Shown: piece after piece, positions 56,220 through 64,000 of the stretch
How positions within the stretch are numbered: the first letter of the stretch is position 1
Layout: each line of letters opens with the position of its first letter
NCBI RefSeq assembly: GCF_904846345.1
Contig: NZ_CAJHAJ010000003.1
Location: 62,001-126,000, forward strand
DNA length: 64,000 nucleotides
DNA from: Psychrobacter maritimus
GTDB lineage: Bacteria > Pseudomonadota > Gammaproteobacteria > Pseudomonadales > Moraxellaceae
Direction of reading: 5' to 3'
Program-made: the position numbers and the translations under genes
Notes under the pieces: generated by a model
What the model was told of the DNA's origin: nothing
Seen by the model: only the letters and a program-made list of their open reading frames with translations
Database searches by the model: none

Positions 56220-56492
56220 GTGATATTCCTCTTTGATTGCAGCGCCTAACATGACGCTGTTAAGTGGTGGATGAAAAGTTGGTGATTAAAAAGTTATGGC
56301 TAGTCTAACGGCTTTTTTATCCCGTGTCATGTATCAGGCTGTTAATGCCTTTGCAAAAGCTGATAGAATAACGCAACTTTAACTTTTTACTATCATTTTT
56401 AATAACTTGTTTTTAATGATTTGGTTTGAATTTTCCATGTTACGTGATGGCACGTAGCATGAACTGACAATTTGCTTTAGGAGCAATGCCCG

Positions 56493-58232
56493 ATGAGTGA
56501 GCACTCAAGCAACAATGCACAAAAAGACGAACAAAAAAACGATTTTATTCGCAATATCATTCGTGACGATGTCAAGGCGCAAAAATACCCACAAATCGTG
56601 ACACGCTTTCCACCTGAGCCAAATGGTTATTTGCATTTAGGGCACGTTAAATCTATTTGCTTAAACTTTGGCGTGGCCGAAGAGTTTGGCGGTGTTTGTA
56701 ACCTACGTTTTGATGACACCAATCCGACTGCAGAAAAGCAAGATTACATCGATAACATTAAGAACGATGTGAAATGGTTAGGATTTGAGTGGGCAGGAGA
56801 GGCGCATCATGCGTCAGGTTACTTCGACCAGTTGTATGCATGGGCCGTGCAGTTGATTGAGCAGGGCGATGCCTATGTAGACCTGCAGTCACCTGAACAG
56901 ATTAAAGAAAACCGTGGCTCCTTTAATGAGGCTGGCACGCCATCACCACATCGTGATGCCAGTGTTGAAGAAAACTTGACCCTCTTTAATGATATGAAAG
57001 AGGGTAAGTTTGCGGAAGGGAAAGCGGTGTTGCGCGCCAAGATTGATATGGCCAGCCCAAACATGAATATGCGCGACCCTGTCATCTACCGCGTCATGCA
57101 TCAAGAACATCATCAAACGGGTGATAAATGGTGCATTTATCCGATGTATGATTTTGCCCATCCGCTTTCGGATGCACTCGAAGGCATTACCCATTCGTTA
57201 TGTACGCTGGAGTTTGAAGACCATCGTCCCTTTTATGATTGGGCGGTTGAAAAAATCGGCTTTGATGTACCGCCGCATCAGTACGAATTTAGCCGCCTAA
57301 ATGTCGACCATACCATGACCAGTAAGCGTAAGCTTAAGCAGTTGGTTGATGAAAATATCGTTAGCGGTTGGGATGATCCACGTATGCCGACGATTGCTGG
57401 TATGCGTCGTCGTGGTTATACGCCAGAGGGTTTACGTGACTTCTGTGAGCGTGTTGGCGTGACCAAAGTAGACAGCGTTGTTGATTTTCGCTTATTAGAG
57501 TTTAGTATTCGTCAATCATTAGAGACGACTACGGCGCGTGGTATGGCAGTGCTTAAGCCGTTAAAAGTGACGATTACTAACTTTGCGGAAGCGGTTAGTA
57601 GTTGGGAAGCGCAAAAGGCTGATAGCGTTAATGCGCGTTGGGACGATGATGCACAGACTTTGTGGTTAACGCAGCCAAATCATCCTAATGTCGATATGGG
57701 CGAGCGTGAAATTCCGTTTACCGAAACCCTTTATATTGACCAAGGCGATTACGAGATTGAGCCGCCAGCAGGTTATAAGCGTCTATCACCAGAAAAGCCA
57801 GAAATCCGTCTGCGTAATACCTATGTATTGGCAGTGACTGAGTATATTCTTGATGAAAGCGGCAATGTTGTTGAGCTAAAAGCCACGATTGATCCTGCAA
57901 CGCTAGGTAATAATCCTGAAGGTCGTAAAGTTAAAGGTGTTATTCACTGGGTATCAGCCAGCCAAGGCGTCCCAGCGACCGTACGCATGTATGAGCAATT
58001 ATTTAGCGTCGAAGACCCAAGTAGCGTCGCTGACGTGCATCAAGCATTGAATCCTAACTCGTTGACTGAGCTCGATGCCGTGGTTGAGCCGTCATTAGCA
58101 AATGCAGCAGCTGGAACGCGCTTCCAGTTTGAGCGTGAAGGTTACTTTATCGCTGATACAGCAGACCATAGCAGCGATAAGCCGGTCTTTAACCAAATCG
58201 TCAGCTTGCGCGACAGCTATAAACCTGCTTAG
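56493..58232 (+). CDS. glnS: Glutamine-tRNA ligase
   Basis: GlnRS charges tRNA-Gln with glutamine. The class I HIGH-type motif is in FPPEPNGYLHLGHVKSICLN (about residues 33-52), where GlnRS uses HLGH. The KMSKS-type motif is MTSKRKL near residue 274. VCNLRFDDTNPTAEKQDYID and DFAHPLSDALEGITHSLCTL are highly conserved in GlnRS and separate it from GluRS. The C-terminal beta-barrel anticodon domains run from about residue 345 on (TARGMAVLKPLKVTITNF). The 579 aa is slightly longer than E. coli (554 aa). AGGAGCAATGCCCG precedes the ATG. A strong terminator follows. Confidence 0.96.
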   Translation: MSEHSSNNAQKDEQKNDFIRNIIRDDVKAQKYPQIVTRFPPEPNGYLHLGHVKSICLNFGVAEEFGGVCNLRFDDTNPTAEKQDYIDNIKNDVKWLGFEWAGEAHHASGYFDQLYAWAVQLIEQGDAYVDLQSPEQIKENRGSFNEAGTPSPHRDASVEENLTLFNDMKEGKFAEGKAVLRAKIDMASPNMNMRDPVIYRVMHQEHHQTGDKWCIYPMYDFAHPLSDALEGITHSLCTLEFEDHRPFYDWAVEKIGFDVPPHQYEFSRLNVDHTMTSKRKLKQLVDENIVSGWDDPRMPTIAGMRRRGYTPEGLRDFCERVGVTKVDSVVDFRLLEFSIRQSLETTTARGMAVLKPLKVTITNFAEAVSSWEAQKADSVNARWDDDAQTLWLTQPNHPNVDMGEREIPFTETLYIDQGDYEIEPPAGYKRLSPEKPEIRLRNTYVLAVTEYILDESGNVVELKATIDPATLGNNPEGRKVKGVIHWVSASQGVPATVRMYEQLFSVEDPSSVADVHQALNPNSLTELDAVVEPSLANAAAGTRFQFEREGYFIADTADHSSDKPVFNQIVSLRDSYKPA

Positions 58233-58297
58233 TGTAGAACTATTGGCTTTATTAACCGTGTTTAAAACAGCACTGAACAATAGTAGTTTTCAAACTT

Positions 58298-58332
58298 GCC
58301 CATTTCTAGTACGCTAGAGATGGGCTTTTTTT
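58298..58332 (+). terminator. Terminator after glnS
   Basis: GCCCATTTCTAG pairs with CTAGAGATGGGC around a 4-base loop and is followed by TTTTTTT. Confidence 0.9.
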
Positions 58333-58374
58333 GTATAAGCATGGATTTTAATTGTTGATATTGAGGGTAAAGGA

Positions 58375-59133
58375 ATGGCAAAGTTTTTAAATAGCAGTGG
58401 TACAACTTATCACTTAGAGGAATTGATTAAAAATGCTTCTGACCGCTTGATTATTATCAGCCCGTATTTAAAGCTAAATGAGCGTATTAAAGAGCTATTA
58501 GAAGACCGTAATCGTCTTAAAATTGATATACGTATTGTTTATGGCAAAAACGATTTACACCCTGAAGAAATAAATTGGCTTAAAAACCTAACATTTATTC
58601 GTACCAGCTTTTGTAAGAATCTACATGCTAAATGCTACCTCAATGAAAATGAATGCATTATTACTAGCTTGAACCTGTATGAGTTTAGCCAAGTGAATAA
58701 TAATGAGATGGGTGTGCTTATTTACCGTAACGAAGACGCGAAGCTCTATGCTGATACTTATGAGGAAGCCCAACGTATTATTCGTATCAGTGATGAAGTG
58801 CGCATGTCGCTTGAAAAAGTAACTGAATCTGATAGTAGTGTTGATAATAAAGCCACTGCCAGTAATACAACCGTTAGCCATAATACTAATACAACGGTTA
58901 AACCTGCGGCAGAAACGGCAACACCTAATTACTCGAAGCTGACAACTGCAAAACTCGCTAAAGAGTTGGGCTTTAAGACCCAAGAGTTAAATGATAAATT
59001 GCTAGCAGCTGGCTATGTACAAGAGCAAGAAGGAGAGCTTACATTAACAGATGCTGGACGTGCCGCTGGCGGTACAAGTAAAAAAGGTAAGTTTGGCGAG
59101 TTTTGCTTGTGGGATTCAGGAATGGTGATTTAA
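58375..59133 (+). CDS. PLD-fold protein with C-terminal helix-turn-helix-like domain
   Basis: The N-terminal ~150 residues resemble a PLD-like nuclease/phosphodiesterase domain. DRLIIISPYLKLNERIKELL is the family opening. A single HxK motif lies in LHAKCYLNENECIITSLNLYE near residue 83: it keeps His, Lys and the S-x-N end, but the usual Asp is not clearly present. One such motif per chain implies that a dimer would be needed for activity. A Ser/Thr/Asn-rich linker (about residues 145-185) leads to a small domain (LAKELGFKTQELNDKLLAAG, LTLTDAGRAAGG, FCLWDSGMV) that looks like a winged helix for DNA binding. It is one isolated gene, with no restriction-modification partner nearby. The role is unknown. 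Confidence 0.72.
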   Translation: MAKFLNSSGTTYHLEELIKNASDRLIIISPYLKLNERIKELLEDRNRLKIDIRIVYGKNDLHPEEINWLKNLTFIRTSFCKNLHAKCYLNENECIITSLNLYEFSQVNNNEMGVLIYRNEDAKLYADTYEEAQRIIRISDEVRMSLEKVTESDSSVDNKATASNTTVSHNTNTTVKPAAETATPNYSKLTTAKLAKELGFKTQELNDKLLAAGYVQEQEGELTLTDAGRAAGGTSKKGKFGEFCLWDSGMVI

Positions 59134-59299
59134 TTACTCTGCTAACAATACATTCATTCAGTTAGTGATAAATGGAATAAGCGCATTACAATCCGTCACA
59201 AGACATTCATAACCAGTTTGGTAATATAAAGTGAGGTTTTACTGATGTGCTCAGCGCTATTTTGATACCTGAGAATATCGATGATAATAATAGAGCGCA

Positions 59300-59326
59300 T
59301 AGATACTTTATAGCATTAGATACTTT
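59300..59326 (+). repeat. Direct repeat TAGATACTTT upstream of the peroxiredoxin gene
   Basis: Two copies of TAGATACTTT begin at 59300 and 59317, 17 bases apart, about 55-80 bases before the start codon. They could bind a regulator or be chance. Confidence 0.4.
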
Positions 59327-59378
59327 GTGGTATTAATGGGTATTAACGCTCATCACAAACATAAATAAGGAATTAAGT

Positions 59379-60017
59379 ATGGCAAATTTACGTCTGGGTG
59401 ATACTGCACCAAATTTTGACGCCACAACCACTGACGGTGATATCAATTTCCACGAATGGGCAGGGGACAGTTGGGTGGTTTTCTTCTCACATCCTGCAGA
59501 TTATACGCCAGTATGTACTACTGAGCTTGGTCGTACCGCAGCACTAGGCGGTGAGTTCCAAAAGCGCAATGTTAAACCAATCGCGCTATCGGTTGATGGT
59601 TTAGAAGATCATAAAGGTTGGGTAAGTGACATTGAAGAAACCCAAGGTACTGCTGTCAATTTCCCTATCATTGCTGACCCTGAGCGCAAAGTCGCTGATC
59701 TCTATGACATGATTCATCCAAATGCTGATAGTACGGCGACGGTCAGAAGTGTGTTTATTATTGATCCTAAGAAAAAAGTACGCTTAACGCTGACTTATCC
59801 AGCCAGCTGTGGCCGTAACTTTGATGAGATTATTCGCGTGATTGATGCGATGCAATTGTCTGATGAATATAACGTAGCAACGCCTGTTGATTGGAAAGAT
59901 GGCGACGACGTTATCATTCCACCAAGTGTGAAAAACGAAGATATCGCTGCTAATTATCCTAAAGGTTATACCGAAATTAAGCCTTATTTACGTACTACAC
60001 CTGCGCCTAACAAATAA
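59379..60017 (+). CDS. 1-Cys (Prx6-type) peroxiredoxin
   Basis: This thiol peroxidase reduces hydrogen peroxide and organic hydroperoxides in the cytosol. The peroxidatic cysteine is Cys46 in SHPADYTPVCTTELGR, the hallmark P-x3-T/S-x2-C active site. The conserved Arg lies in STATVRSVFIIDPKKKVRL near residue 125. The long C-terminal arm (DWKDGDDVIIPPSVKNE, YPKGYTEIKPYLR) is diagnostic of the Prx6 subfamily. The 212 aa is standard. A second cysteine (PASCGRNFDE) is present in many bacterial members. AAGGA precedes the ATG. It is a single gene with a terminator downstream; the next gene, a glutathione transferase, may assist its reduction, which is inference. Confidence 0.92.
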   Translation: MANLRLGDTAPNFDATTTDGDINFHEWAGDSWVVFFSHPADYTPVCTTELGRTAALGGEFQKRNVKPIALSVDGLEDHKGWVSDIEETQGTAVNFPIIADPERKVADLYDMIHPNADSTATVRSVFIIDPKKKVRLTLTYPASCGRNFDEIIRVIDAMQLSDEYNVATPVDWKDGDDVIIPPSVKNEDIAANYPKGYTEIKPYLRTTPAPNK

Positions 60018-60054
60018 GTTAAGCGTATCTGATAGTTGTAATAGATGAAAAGTG

Positions 60055-60090
60055 AAAAGCCCTATGACTTAATGTTATGGGGCTTTTTTT
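60055..60090 (+). terminator. Terminator after the peroxiredoxin gene
   Basis: AAAAGCCCTAT pairs with ATGGGGCTTTT, allowing one G-T pair, around an 11-base loop. A T-run follows. Confidence 0.85.
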
Positions 60091-60255
60091 ATGTTTCAGC
60101 TTTTTATTGGCGTTAAGGTTTTGCTATGATGAGCAGAGTAGGCTATAACTGTTATATAGCGCATTGATAACTTTATCCAAACGCTATCTGCGATAATCAT
60201 AATAAAGCCTAGCAGCGCTGAGTCGCTTTTGAGACCATCTTACAAGGAGTTTGCC

Positions 60256-60918
60256 ATGAAAAAACTATACGTTACCCGTACTGCGCCCAATCCACGTAAA
60301 GCCCTGATTTTATTAGCGTCAAAAGGTATCGATGTTGACGATATGGATGATGTCGATGTGGTCGATATAGATTTTGCTACTAATGAGCAGATGTCTGATG
60401 AGTTTACCAAGATGAATCCGATGCAGACAGTGCCAGTATTAAAATTGGATGATGGCACCATACTCAATGATTCGCAGGCCGTGTGCGAATATCTCGACCG
60501 TGTCTATGGCGAGCGCTCAGTGATGGGTAATGATGTGGTACAGCGTGCGCAAGTGTGTTCTATGCGCCGTATTGCTGAGTTTGAAGTGCTGTATAATTTT
60601 ATGCTGGCGTTTCAGCACAGTCACCCATCCAAAGCACAGCGGGTTGAACAAGTGCCAGAGTTTGTAGCGCCGTCTATCGCGCGCGCTGTTAAAGCATTGC
60701 CCTATTTTGAAACTATGCTAGATGGTCACGATTACTTAGTTGGCGACCAGTTAAGTTTTGCTGATATTGTGCTGTATTTAGGTTTGGACTTTGGCAAAAT
60801 ACTCAAGGTTAACCCGAATGAACAGGGCGAAAATCTGGCGCGGTTTTATCAAATGATGAACGAGCGTTTTAGTATTAAAAATATGGCAAAAGCCAAGCCT
60901 GCTCATGAGAGTGAGTAA
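60256..60918 (+). CDS. Glutathione S-transferase family protein
   Basis: A cytosolic thioredoxin-fold/GST-C protein of about 220 aa. The N-terminal domain (residues 1-80) opens KKLYVTRTAPNPRKALILLA, contains the cis-proline region MNPMQTVPVLKLDDGT, and has the glutathione-binding LNDSQAVCEYLDRVYG. The C-terminal helical domain ends with DYLVGDQLSFADIVLYLGLD, the conserved N-capping motif of GSTs. ATG 60256 is chosen because AAGGAG precedes it by 7 bases; a longer in-frame start at 60229 is unlikely. Substrate class cannot be told from sequence. It lies between two terminators, so it is transcribed alone. Confidence 0.85.
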   Translation: MKKLYVTRTAPNPRKALILLASKGIDVDDMDDVDVVDIDFATNEQMSDEFTKMNPMQTVPVLKLDDGTILNDSQAVCEYLDRVYGERSVMGNDVVQRAQVCSMRRIAEFEVLYNFMLAFQHSHPSKAQRVEQVPEFVAPSIARAVKALPYFETMLDGHDYLVGDQLSFADIVLYLGLDFGKILKVNPNEQGENLARFYQMMNERFSIKNMAKAKPAHESE

Positions 60919-60971
60919 AAACGGCGTGGTGTTATAAATTTAACAGCAAATTTAGCAATAAATAACGCCGA

Positions 60972-61018
60972 TAGCCTTGGTTCGCTAATATCATTGTTAG
61001 CGACCCGAGGCTTTTTTA
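60972..61018 (+). terminator. Long-stem terminator after the GST gene
   Basis: AGCCTTGG and TCGCTAA pair with TTAGCGA and CGAGGCT with small bulges, and TTTTTT follows. Confidence 0.85.
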
Positions 61019-61202
61019 ATCCACAGCTTAAATGAGAAATCAAACGATAATAGTTACTATTGATATATAGAATTACACACTTCGTTACAAAACCTACCAT
61101 CATCGGCGCTATAGTGGTCAAATTATGAACACTTTACAAAAATAGATATAATCACTCCTTGTATAGGCAACAGTGAATTATGAAAAAGTTTAATCACAAG
61201 GT

Positions 61203-62132
61203 ATGACGCTCATGACATCATCTTTTACCACGCTATCTTCTATCCGCTCATTTTCTAGGTTTGCCTTAGTGCCAAGTATCTTAGCAGCAAGTTTGGCCTT
61301 GGGTGCTTGTCAAAAAGACCCTGCGCCTACTGGCGGTGACGCACCAGACAACATTGAAGCGGGCACAGTAACTGATGCCACATTAAACACCGATACGGCA
61401 TCTGATACAGCTAATGATACGAAACTGACTGCAGAGCAAGAGATGATTAAAGATTTAGCGCGTTATCGTTGGACATTATTGGATATCGACGACAAAAGTG
61501 GTGGACCTGTCATAACGACGCTTGTGGATATTAAGGAGCAAGTCACGCTGCTGTTTAATCAAAATCAAGGTCAAAACACGCTGAACTATAGTGTGGGCTG
61601 CAACACAATAAGTGCCGTGTATCAGTTGCAAGGTCAGACGCTAACGACCGAAGAGAGCATGAGCACTAAAATGCTCTGCGAAGATCTCAATAAAGCAGAA
61701 AATCGTTTAAATACCTTGATGCAAGGTAGCAGTCAGCTGAGTTTGACTGAAGGTGAAAACCCAGTGCTTACACAAGTGACCAGTAATGCGATTACGTTGA
61801 CTTGGGAAGGTAAGCTTACTTCACAAGCCAAATATAACAGTAAGGGTGAAACTGTATTTTGGGCGGTAAATGCTAAGAAAGTAGCGTGTGCTGATGATAG
61901 CTCAGAGATGTGTTTACAAGTGAAGCCCATCACTTATGATGACCAAGGTATTAAAGTGAGTGAAGGAGAATGGTCAGCATTTACTGGTGAAATTGATGGC
62001 TATCAGCATGACGGCATGCATGACGAAGTATTGCGTCTCCAGCGTTATGAGTTAGACAATAACGAAAGCACAGAAGGCGAAGAATATGCTTATGTGTTGG
62101 ATGCGGTGATTGAGAGTGCGGTAGCAGAGTAA
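61203..62132 (+). CDS. Lipoprotein with META and DUF4377 domains
   Basis: A predicted lipoprotein of 309 aa. The lipobox LALGAC puts the lipidated cysteine near residue 38. A Thr/Asp-rich linker (to about residue 75) follows. The META/HslJ-like domain covers about residues 82-200 (RYRWTLLDIDDKSGG, NYSVGCNTISAVYQL, STKMLCEDLNKAENRLNTLM). The C-terminal domain (about residues 215-300; KKVACADDSSEMCLQVKP and EWSAFTGEIDGYQHDG) matches DUF4377. Both domain types occur in envelope proteins often linked with stress resistance, but no biochemical role is known. The start may be ATG 61203 or ATG 61212. It is a single gene. Confidence 0.82.
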   Translation: MTLMTSSFTTLSSIRSFSRFALVPSILAASLALGACQKDPAPTGGDAPDNIEAGTVTDATLNTDTASDTANDTKLTAEQEMIKDLARYRWTLLDIDDKSGGPVITTLVDIKEQVTLLFNQNQGQNTLNYSVGCNTISAVYQLQGQTLTTEESMSTKMLCEDLNKAENRLNTLMQGSSQLSLTEGENPVLTQVTSNAITLTWEGKLTSQAKYNSKGETVFWAVNAKKVACADDSSEMCLQVKPITYDDQGIKVSEGEWSAFTGEIDGYQHDGMHDEVLRLQRYELDNNESTEGEEYAYVLDAVIESAVAE

Positions 62133-62151
62133 CTTGGTTAGTTGCTTTTAC

Positions 62152-62303
62152 TATATAGTCAGTTCAATATAAAAGAGATACGTTCAAAATAACGTTCTGC
62201 TGAGATAAGTTTTCCTAGCTTGCTGTGCGCTTCGCACTCCAGAGGCTTCGAAAAATTTATCTCAGCAGCACTGTATTCTTTTTAAATCGAATCCGCCATA
62301 GTA
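62152..62303. mobile_element. MITE-like element with IS630-type end
   Basis: About 150 bp bounded by imperfect inverted repeats: TATAGTCAGTTCAATATAAA on the left and a related reverse-complement sequence ending CCATAGTA on the right. Nested inside are CTGCTGAGATAA/TTATCTCAGCAG arms (62197-62208 and 62257-62268) and a central GTGCG/CGCAC hairpin (62225-62237). The left end matches the right end of the IS630 remnant at 20.6 kb at about 20 of 22 positions. It carries no coding sequence. Confidence 0.65.
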
Positions 62304-62336
62304 AAAACATAGCATAAATAGTCAGATAGTTTAAAT

Positions 62337-62371
62337 AAAAAACACGCGCCGTTTGGACGCGTGTTTTTTTA
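62337..62371. terminator. Terminator between the lipoprotein gene and ruvC
   Basis: AAACACGCG pairs with CGCGTGTTT around a 9-base loop, with A- and T-runs on both sides. It serves convergent genes. Confidence 0.88.
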
Positions 62372-62423
62372 TGGTTATTTACTATGTTCTATTATCTTTT
62401 GCCTTCTTATCTTAACGCCAATG

Positions 62424-63008
62424 CTAACGCAAATTACCTAAATCTTCTTCTGTCAAACGCCAGCGCCCTTTTTTCTTAGAAGCACCGCGTCCACGCATGG
62501 CACTATTTAATATCAATTTGTTCATTGAATGGCTTGAGTGCGCATGACAAATGGCGCAGGCAAGACCGTCAGCGGCGTCTTGTTGCGGAACCACGTCTAA
62601 AGACAGGATGCGGCAGACCATTTCTTGTACTTGCTCTTTTGCCGCTGCACCATAACCACAAACGGCCTGTTTAATTTGGCGAGCGGTATATTCGGATACT
62701 TCTAAATCGAGTGCTACCATGGCAGCAATAGCAGCGCCGCGTGCTTGCCCTAGTTTCAGCGCTGAGTCTGGGTTTTCTGCCATAAACACTTGCTCGATAG
62801 CGGTATAAATAGGCTCATCGGCATATTTTAGATGATGCTGGGTGATACGGGTCAAGCCATTAAAAATACGTTTAAGACGCTCAGGCATCTCTTTGGTATC
62901 CGTACGAATAGTGCCGGCATCAATATATGTCAGCTTGTCGCCCGTTTGTTGAACAATGCCATAACCGGTCATGCGCGAACCCGGATCAATCCCGATAATA
63001 ATTGCCAT
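62424..63008 (-). CDS. ruvC: Holliday junction endodeoxyribonuclease RuvC
   Basis: RuvC resolves Holliday junctions by symmetric nicking, together with RuvAB. The first catalytic acid is Asp8 in [15 protein letters not shown]. The second is in [20 protein letters not shown] near residue 70. [21 protein letters not shown] near 120 is the RuvC signature region. The last acidic residues are in [20 protein letters not shown] near residue 146. The 194 aa includes a basic C-terminal extension ([13 protein letters not shown]) beyond the E. coli 173 aa. ruvA and ruvB are not in the window, so the gene is separated from them here. Confidence 0.95.
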   Translation of the reverse strand: MAIIIGIDPGSRMTGYGIVQQTGDKLTYIDAGTIRTDTKEMPERLKRIFNGLTRITQHHLKYADEPIYTAIEQVFMAENPDSALKLGQARGAAIAAMVALDLEVSEYTARQIKQAVCGYGAAAKEQVQEMVCRILSLDVVPQQDAADGLACAICHAHSSHSMNKLILNSAMRGRGASKKKGRWRLTEEDLGNLR

Positions 63009-63161
63009 AGTATTCCGTCTTGCTTACATTTTGTTTTATGGCTTAAAAATCAGCCTTAAGTTTGATAGTATAGCAATCAATCCCCATATACATCATATGT
63101 TAGCCATTTTAATTTGCATGGCGCTCAATTTTTTAGATTTTATCTTATAGGACGACACTTT

Positions 63162-63782
63162 ATGGGTCAGATAGTTGGTATTGCCATCGTTTGGTTTATT
63201 ATCGAGATGCTACTGTGGTATTTGCTTGCTCAATTTATGAGCGGTTGGTGGGTGTTTATGTGGTTTATCATCGCCGCCGTCATCGGTATCTCACTGATGC
63301 GTAAAGGGATGGCAGCACTCAATCCAATGGCACAGCAGATGAAAGCGGGCGGTATGATGAATCCTGCGATGCGTCCGCAAGAATCAACCATGATTAAAAG
63401 TGTCGCCATGGCAGCTGCCGGTATTTTGCTGCTGATTCCGGGTGTGCTGAGTGATTTATTGGCATTATTGGTGATATTGCCGCCAGTGCAGAAAAAGTTG
63501 AAAGACTTTGCTAATAATTACGTCATGAATAATCAGCAAAAAATGATGGAGATGATGGCGAAACAGATGGGCGGCGGACAAAATCCGTTCGGTGGTGCTG
63601 GCGGTATGGGTGGTCAAAACCCATTTGGCGGTGCAGGTGGTATGAATAACCAAAACCCGTTTGGTCAGCAACAGCAAAACCCATTCGGCGATGTGTTCAA
63701 ACAGCATACCACCGTTGACGGTACGGCAAAAACCATTCCGAAAGATGTGAAAAAAATTACCAAATCTGCCAATGATGAATAG
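63162..63782 (+). CDS. fxsA: FxsA-family membrane protein
   Basis: FxsA is an inner-membrane protein whose overexpression in E. coli relieves F-plasmid exclusion of phage T7. Its normal role is unknown. About 206 residues run from ATG 63162, which follows AGGA by about 9 bases; the TTG at 63114 is less likely. Helices lie at about residues 4-20, 22-45 and 76-100. The conserved core includes MRKGMAALNPM and AAAGILLLIPGVLSDLLALL. The C-terminal 60 residues are Gly/Met/Gln-rich, with four QNPFG units, a disordered tail far richer in repeats than in E. coli FxsA. It is divergent from ruvC. Confidence 0.85.
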   Translation: MGQIVGIAIVWFIIEMLLWYLLAQFMSGWWVFMWFIIAAVIGISLMRKGMAALNPMAQQMKAGGMMNPAMRPQESTMIKSVAMAAAGILLLIPGVLSDLLALLVILPPVQKKLKDFANNYVMNNQQKMMEMMAKQMGGGQNPFGGAGGMGGQNPFGGAGGMNNQNPFGQQQQNPFGDVFKQHTTVDGTAKTIPKDVKKITKSANDE

Positions 63783-63817
63783 TTCATTTATTGATAATTA
63801 GGTAGATAAGCAGACAT

Positions 63818-63857
63818 AAAAAAAGCCCCTTTTCGTCAATGACAAAAGGGGCTTTTT
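63818..63857. terminator. Bidirectional terminator between fxsA and the 6S RNA gene
   Basis: AAAAAGCCCCTTTT pairs perfectly with AAAAGGGGCTTTTT around a 10-base loop. It can end fxsA on the plus strand and the putative 6S transcript on the minus strand. Confidence 0.88.
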
Positions 63858-63918
63858 GAGCGTTAAAACTATTTTTTATAAAGGTAATATTTATAAACAA
63901 AATAGTTAATAACTGAAT

Positions 63919-64000
63919 GAAACAACCGAAGTGCCGCCGCAAGATGGTGACCCATGAACCGTGAAGTTCAGGGCGGATGCGTCACTGCCTCTGCAGGTTT
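63919..64000 (-). ncRNA. ssrS: 3' part of 6S RNA (ssrS), cut by the window edge
   Basis: Read on the minus strand, the last bases include CGCATCCGCCCTGAACTTCA, then GGTTCATGGGTCACC, then TTGCGGCGGCACTTCGG. This follows the 3' half of E. coli 6S RNA as I recall it (ACATTCACCTTGAACCAAGG, GGTTCAAGGGTTACAG, CTGCGGCGGCATCTCGG). 6S RNA binds sigma70-RNA polymerase and dampens transcription in stationary phase. The 5' half lies beyond position 64000, so folding cannot be checked. The 3' end is estimated. Confidence 0.7.

Noticed and set aside
58621..58983. 120-codon minus-strand frame inside the PLD-like gene
   Set aside because: Antisense to a better-supported gene with a terminator upstream and family motifs.
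58375..59133. Restriction-modification or other defence island around the PLD protein
   Set aside because: The neighbours are ordinary housekeeping genes (glnS, peroxiredoxin) and no methyltransferase or helicase is present.

Overview
The window is a contiguous piece of a gammaproteobacterial chromosome, most likely Psychrobacter (Moraxellaceae). The reasons are the moderate to low GC, the housekeeping order ndk - rlmN - pilF - rodZ - ispG - hisS - yfgM - bamB - der, a hisZ-purA pair, and a Wza/Wzb/Wzc/Wzx/Wzy/Wzi capsule locus of the kind seen in Acinetobacter relatives. Species assignment is inference from protein resemblance; no search was run.

Layout. 0.2-2.3 kb: a flavin monooxygenase that matches trimethylamine monooxygenase (Tmm) closely, and an ArgO-type amino-acid exporter convergent to it. 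2.5-4.8 kb: three tandem genes of unknown function that are paralogues of one another; the middle one carries an EF-hand/dockerin-like calcium loop. 4.9-5.8 kb: rluB on the minus strand. 6.2-27.7 kb: a capsule locus. Export genes wza-wzb-wzc come first, then UDP-sugar genes (4,6-dehydratase, 6-dehydrogenase, 4-epimerase). An AT-rich variable centre follows (Wzx, a pyruvyltransferase-like protein, three glycosyltransferases, a Wzy candidate, a CapK-type adenylate ligase), littered with an IS630 remnant, a perfect palindrome and two decayed glycosyltransferase fragments. The locus closes with a fused reductase/initiating sugar transferase and Wzi. 27.8-31.4 kb: folD behind a structured leader, psiE, corA and a DUF2237 gene. 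31.9-46.1 kb: core metabolism and envelope genes. 46.4-49.7 kb: a hybrid-like sensor kinase and dacC. 50.4-56.2 kb: a small secreted protein, surE, nlpD, mltB, lpxH and ppiB. 56.5-63.8 kb: glnS, a PLD-fold protein, a 1-Cys peroxiredoxin, a glutathione transferase, a META/DUF4377 lipoprotein, a MITE-like element, ruvC and fxsA. The last ~80 bases look like the 3' part of a 6S RNA gene on the minus strand, cut by the window edge.

How the genes work together. The capsule genes form a self-consistent Wzy-dependent pathway. The membrane 4,6-dehydratase makes the 4-keto-6-deoxy UDP-sugar. The N-terminal half of the fusion protein should reduce it to a UDP-QuiNAc/FucNAc-type sugar, and its C-terminal half should load that sugar onto undecaprenyl phosphate. 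TviB/TviC-like enzymes supply an N-acetyl-hexosaminuronic acid. Glycosyltransferases, Wzx and the EpsG-like polymerase extend, flip and polymerise. Wzc/Wzb control the Wza export channel, and Wzi anchors the capsule. The most novel-looking items are the three-paralogue cluster at 2.5-4.8 kb, the fused reductase/transferase, the folD leader, and the IS630-related ends shared between 20 kb and 62 kb.
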